Part shown: positions 5,624-7,719 of the stretch, in pieces
How the letters are laid out: every line of letters begins with the position of its first letter
Numbering within the stretch: the stretch's first letter is position 1
Source: Pseudomonadota bacterium
GTDB lineage: Bacteria; Pseudomonadota; Gammaproteobacteria; UBA5335
Assembly: GCA_021783685.1 (NCBI GenBank)
Contig: JAJXTQ010000084.1
Location: 1-7,719, forward strand
DNA: 7,719 nt
Reading direction: 5' to 3'
The notes under the pieces: model-generated
Databases searched by the model: none
Seen by the model: only the letters and a program-made list of their open reading frames with translations
Told to the model about the DNA's origin: nothing
Position numbers and translations under genes: made by a program

Positions 5624-6697
5624 TCACTTGAGCCAGCCGTAGCGCCGGAACAGGGCCAGCATGCCGCCGGCGATCAAGGCCATGGTCAGGATCACGACGG
5701 GATAGCCATAGGTGGTGCGGATTTCCGGCATGGCCCACCAGCTGTGCTCATTGGCGACGAAATTCATGCCGTAGACGCCGGCGATGAAGGTCAGCGGCAT
5801 GAAGACGGTCGTGATGACGGTGAGCACCCGCATGATGTCGTTCAGGCGGTGGCTGATGCTGGAGAGATAGACGTCGAGCAGGGACGCGGTGATGTCGCGG
5901 TAGCTTTCGATGAGATCGATGATCTGGACGGCATGGTCGTGCGCGTCGCGAAAGTAGCCCCGTGTTTCCGGATGCAGCAGCGTGAGGTCGGTGCGCATCA
6001 TCTGCGAGAGCAGGTCGCGGGCCGGCCACATCTGGCGCCGCAACAGGATGAGTTCGCGCTTGATGGCATGCAATCGGCCGAGCAGGTCGCGGTCCGGCCG
6101 ATCCAGCAGCTCCACCTCCAGCGCCTCGATGGTTTCGCCCATCTCTTCCAGGACCGGATAGGCGTGGTCCACGACCGTGTCGATCAGGGCATAGAAGAGA
6201 AAATCGGCGGCGTGCTGGCGCAGCCGGCCGCCACCGTTCAGCAGCCGCTTGCGCACCTCGACGAAGGGATCGTGGGCGTTTTCGCAGATGCTGATGACGA
6301 AATCAGGCCCCAGAAAGAGGCTGATCTCGGCGACGTGCAGCTCGCCGCCTCCGAGCGTGGGCATGCCCAGGGTGACGAAGAGATTGCCCTCGTACGGATC
6401 GAGCTTGGGGCGCTGCCCCGTGTTGGCCACATCCTCGAGCGCCAGCGGATGGAGATCGAACCGGGCGCCCAGTTCGCCGAGCTGGCGGGCGTCGGGCGTG
6501 CCCTGGAGATGGACCCAAAGCTGCTCGCCGGTTCTGTGATGCGGCAGGTCGCCGATGCCGCGCGCTTCGCTCCCGTGCGCCTTCTGCGCATCGTAGGTCA
6601 AAGCGCTCACCTGCGCTGCACCGGCCCGGCTTTCGCCGTGATAGGTGCCAGGGGCGGTGCCGGGCTTGTGATAGCGCTTCTTGAACAATCGGGCCAT
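5624..6697 (-). CDS. corA: CorA-type magnesium/cobalt channel
   Basis: A 357-aa protein of the CorA metal ion transporter family, a pentameric inner-membrane channel for Mg2+ (also Co2+ and Ni2+). The long N-terminal cytoplasmic part carries family blocks WVHLQG, HPLALEDV, RPKLDPYEGNLFVTL and a helical stretch LEEMGETIEALEVELLDRP. Two transmembrane helices sit at the C-terminus: about 292-313 (LTVITTVFMPLTFIAGVYGMNF) and 332-350. The signature YGMNF ion filter is at 309-313, and the positively charged tail FRRYGWLK is cytoplasmic. The length is normal. The periplasmic loop reads VANEHSWWAMPEI, with two Trp where many members have a short MPEL. The start is supported by GGGGA six bases upstream on the minus strand. 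It lies downstream of the 110-aa exported protein gene on the same strand with a 93-base gap, so shared transcription is possible but not shown. Confidence 0.96.
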   Translation of the reverse strand: MARLFKKRYHKPGTAPGTYHGESRAGAAQVSALTYDAQKAHGSEARGIGDLPHHRTGEQLWVHLQGTPDARQLGELGARFDLHPLALEDVANTGQRPKLDPYEGNLFVTLGMPTLGGGELHVAEISLFLGPDFVISICENAHDPFVEVRKRLLNGGGRLRQHAADFLFYALIDTVVDHAYPVLEEMGETIEALEVELLDRPDRDLLGRLHAIKRELILLRRQMWPARDLLSQMMRTDLTLLHPETRGYFRDAHDHAVQIIDLIESYRDITASLLDVYLSSISHRLNDIMRVLTVITTVFMPLTFIAGVYGMNFVANEHSWWAMPEIRTTYGYPVVILTMALIAGGMLALFRRYGWLK

Positions 6698-6747
6698 CTT
6701 CGTCCCCAGTGCGCCCCACCTTGATCGATCTCGATGCGGCGATCGGC

Positions 6748-6763
6748 CGGCCCCGCGGGGCCG
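6748..6763. repeat. 16-base perfect palindrome upstream of corA
   Basis: CGGCCCCGCGGGGCCG is its own reverse complement. It lies about 50 bases upstream of the corA start in the gap after the exported-protein gene, next to smaller palindromes (GATCGATC near 6723-6730 and CGATC/GATCG). It may form a hairpin in a minus-strand transcript or be a protein-binding site; in such GC-rich DNA chance cannot be excluded. Confidence 0.5.
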
Positions 6764-6773
6764 CTGGCGCGGC

Positions 6774-6789
6774 GAGCCGCAAACGGCTC
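6774..6789 (-). terminator. short hairpin just after the stop of the exported helical protein gene
   Basis: On the minus strand GAGCCG and CGGCTC form a perfect 6-bp stem with a TTTG loop, starting two bases after the TGA of the gene at 6791-7123. No T tract follows, so termination would be weak or factor-dependent. Its placement fits a transcript end or processing barrier between this gene and corA. Confidence 0.45.
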
Positions 6790-6790
6790 C

Positions 6791-7123
6791 TCAGCGGTGC
6801 TGGGCGTCGCCTTTTTCCTCTGCGATGCGCCGGTTGGCCTTGTCCTGCTTGCGTTCCAGTTGGGCCCGTTCACGCCAGGTGACGCGGCCGTCTTCCTTGA
6901 TGTGCTTTTCGTAGTTTTCGATGTGACGCTGCTGCGTCAGCAGTTCTTCGGCTTCGCGCTTGGTGAGCCGGCCTTCTCGGACGCCCTGCTCGATGCGGTC
7001 CATCTGGTCGGACTGGCGCTGGTCGGCGCGATAGGTGTCGTCCGAGCCGGCCCCGGCGCCGCTCACGAACAGGCCGAGCAACAGGGCAGCCGCAACACGA
7101 AAGACAGGACGGGACATCGGCAT
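6791..7123 (-). CDS. small exported, highly charged helical protein of unknown function
   Basis: A 110-aa protein. Residues 1-25 form a Sec signal peptide (MSRPVFRV, core AAALLLGLFVSG, cleavage near AGA|GS). The mature part is almost wholly charged and predicted helical: DRIEQGVREGRLTKREAEELL, then QRHIENYEKHIKEDGRVTWRERAQLERKQDKANRRI. This resembles a group of small periplasmic proteins with paired 'I..G...G.LT..EA..L' and 'DG.vt..Er..L...q' helices, which I know only as hypothetical. The DGRVTWRE segment looks like an EF-hand-type turn but is too short to claim calcium binding. The start at 7123 (MPMSRP) follows an AAGGAG ribosome site by six bases; the frame stays open upstream to 7228, but that part lacks such a site. 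It is divergent from prfB. Confidence 0.8.
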   Translation of the reverse strand: MPMSRPVFRVAAALLLGLFVSGAGAGSDDTYRADQRQSDQMDRIEQGVREGRLTKREAEELLTQQRHIENYEKHIKEDGRVTWRERAQLERKQDKANRRIAEEKGDAQHR

Positions 7124-7155
7124 GACGGTCTCCTTGGCATTCTTGGTGATCCTGC

Positions 7156-7187
7156 ACGGAACGCAGGTCGTCTGTGACCCGTTCCGT
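7156..7187. repeat. 8-bp perfect inverted repeat in the divergent promoter region
   Basis: ACGGAACG (7156-7163) and CGTTCCGT (7180-7187) are exact inverted copies separated by 16 bases. The element lies 33 bases upstream of the minus-strand gene start and just upstream of the TATAAT box that faces prfB. It could be an operator for a dimeric regulator, or a hairpin in the leader of the minus-strand message. Confidence 0.5.
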
Positions 7188-7208
7188 CCGGGCGTATGCT
7201 TGGAGGGG

Positions 7209-7214
7209 TATAAT
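7209..7214 (+). promoter_or_regulatory. perfect sigma-70 -10 box upstream of prfB
   Basis: TATAAT stands 36 bases before the prfB ATG in otherwise GC-rich sequence. At normal spacing (16-18 bases) no good -35 hexamer is visible (GTCCGG at 7186-7191), so activity may depend on an activator or be modest. Confidence 0.55.
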
Positions 7215-7249
7215 ACGCGCTTTTTCACCGCGCCCCGTTGAGGACTCCG

Positions 7250-7719
7250 ATGGCCGATCTGACCGATTTCAACCTGCCGCGCCAGGACCTGCAGGATCTC
7301 AAGTCCCGCCTGAACGACCTTCGGGGGTATCTTTGACTATGCGGAAAAGAAAGACCGCCTGACCGAGGTCGAGCGCGAACTGGAAGTCCCGGAAGTCTGG
7401 AACGACGCCGAGCGCGCCCGCAAGCTGGGACGCGAGCGGGCCGACCTGTTCGCGGTGGTCGATGGCCTGGAGCGGCTGACGGCCGGGATCGACGATGCGC
7501 TGGAGCTTCTGGAGCTGGCGCGCGAGGAAGAGGATGAGGCCGCGCTCGCCGGCATCGGCGAGGATGTGGCGCGCTATCGCCGCGAGGTGGAGCAACTGGA
7601 GTTCCGCCGCATGTTCGCGGGCGAGCTCGACGGCGCCAACTGCTTCGTCGACATCCAGGCCGGCTCGGGCGGCACCGAGGCGCAGGACTGGGCGGAAATA
7701 TTGCTGCGCATGTATCTGC
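7250..7719 (+). CDS. prfB: peptide chain release factor 2 (RF2), programmed +1 frameshift, 3' end outside window
   Basis: RF2 recognises UAA and UGA and releases the finished peptide at the ribosome. The first 28 codons (7250-7333, MADLTDFNLP to LRGYL) end at TGA 7334-7336. Shifting +1 at CTT-TGA-C, so reading resumes with GAC at 7335, continues the family sequence DYAEKKDRLTEVERELEVPEVWND to the window edge. The visible part is the N-terminal helical domain and the start of the PCRF domain (CFVDIQAGSGGTEAQDWAE). The GGQ and SPF motifs would lie beyond the window. An AGGA element is six bases before the ATG. Regulation is autogenous: when RF2 is scarce the ribosome pauses at UGA and shifts frame. 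In many proteobacteria lysS follows, but that is not visible here. Confidence 0.95.
7322..7337 (+). promoter_or_regulatory. RF2 programmed +1 frameshift signal
   Basis: The sequence CGG GGG TAT CTT TGA C has the known RF2 recoding elements: a Shine-Dalgarno-like GGGGG run, a three-base spacer (TAT), the slippery CTT codon and the UGA stop followed by C. The core is the same as I know from Escherichia coli, apart from CGG in place of AGG. The peptidyl-tRNA slips from CUU to UUU. Confidence 0.95.

Noticed and set aside
5744..6724. 326-codon open frame on the plus strand
   Set aside because: It is the antisense of corA, whose protein has clear family motifs and a GMN signature.
7124..7228. N-terminal extension of the exported helical protein to 7228
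   Set aside because: It would bury the signal peptide behind 35 residues, would overlap the promoter region, and lacks the AAGGAG site seen before 7123.

Overview
The window is high-GC DNA that looks like a proteobacterial chromosome, most likely a diazotrophic gamma- or betaproteobacterium. A NifT homologue gives a nitrogen-fixation context. CorA and a prfB with the classical programmed frameshift are ordinary housekeeping neighbours. No tRNA, rRNA, CRISPR array or transposase was seen.

Region 1 (1-3970, + strand) is the tail of a nif-associated operon. It holds a NifS-like cysteine desulfurase with an in-frame amber codon at position 20, then nifT, then a 91-aa protein resembling the nif-linked DUF6129 family, a DegT/AHBA-type aminotransferase fold protein, a 74-aa unknown protein, and a SIR2-like protein. 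Three of the junctions are 4-base ATGA/GTGA overlaps, so the genes are probably made together. The aminotransferase-like protein lacks the PLP lysine (Gly at the aligned position). The SIR2-like protein lacks both the motif Asn and the motif His (Trp at each). The operon therefore seems to carry two adjacent pseudo-enzymes, which is the most unusual thing in the window.

Region 2 (3971-5519, + strand) starts with about 440 non-coding bases rich in potential RNA hairpins. Two small paralogous exported proteins follow. Each has a Sec-type signal peptide, then a conserved 'xDDAxLxxVxG[GQ]' motif that recalls double-glycine leader sequences, then a Gly/Leu/Ser-rich body with 22-residue repeats, and a matching C-terminus. 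A perfect 11-bp hairpin separates them. No function is known to me.

Region 3 (5624-7123, - strand) has the CorA-type Mg2+/Co2+ channel and a 110-aa exported, highly charged helical protein, separated by a palindrome-rich gap.

Region 4 (7124-7719) is a divergent intergenic region with a perfect TATAAT box and an 8-bp inverted repeat. It leads into prfB (peptide chain release factor 2), which is cut off by the end of the window and carries the CTT-TGA-C +1 frameshift site.
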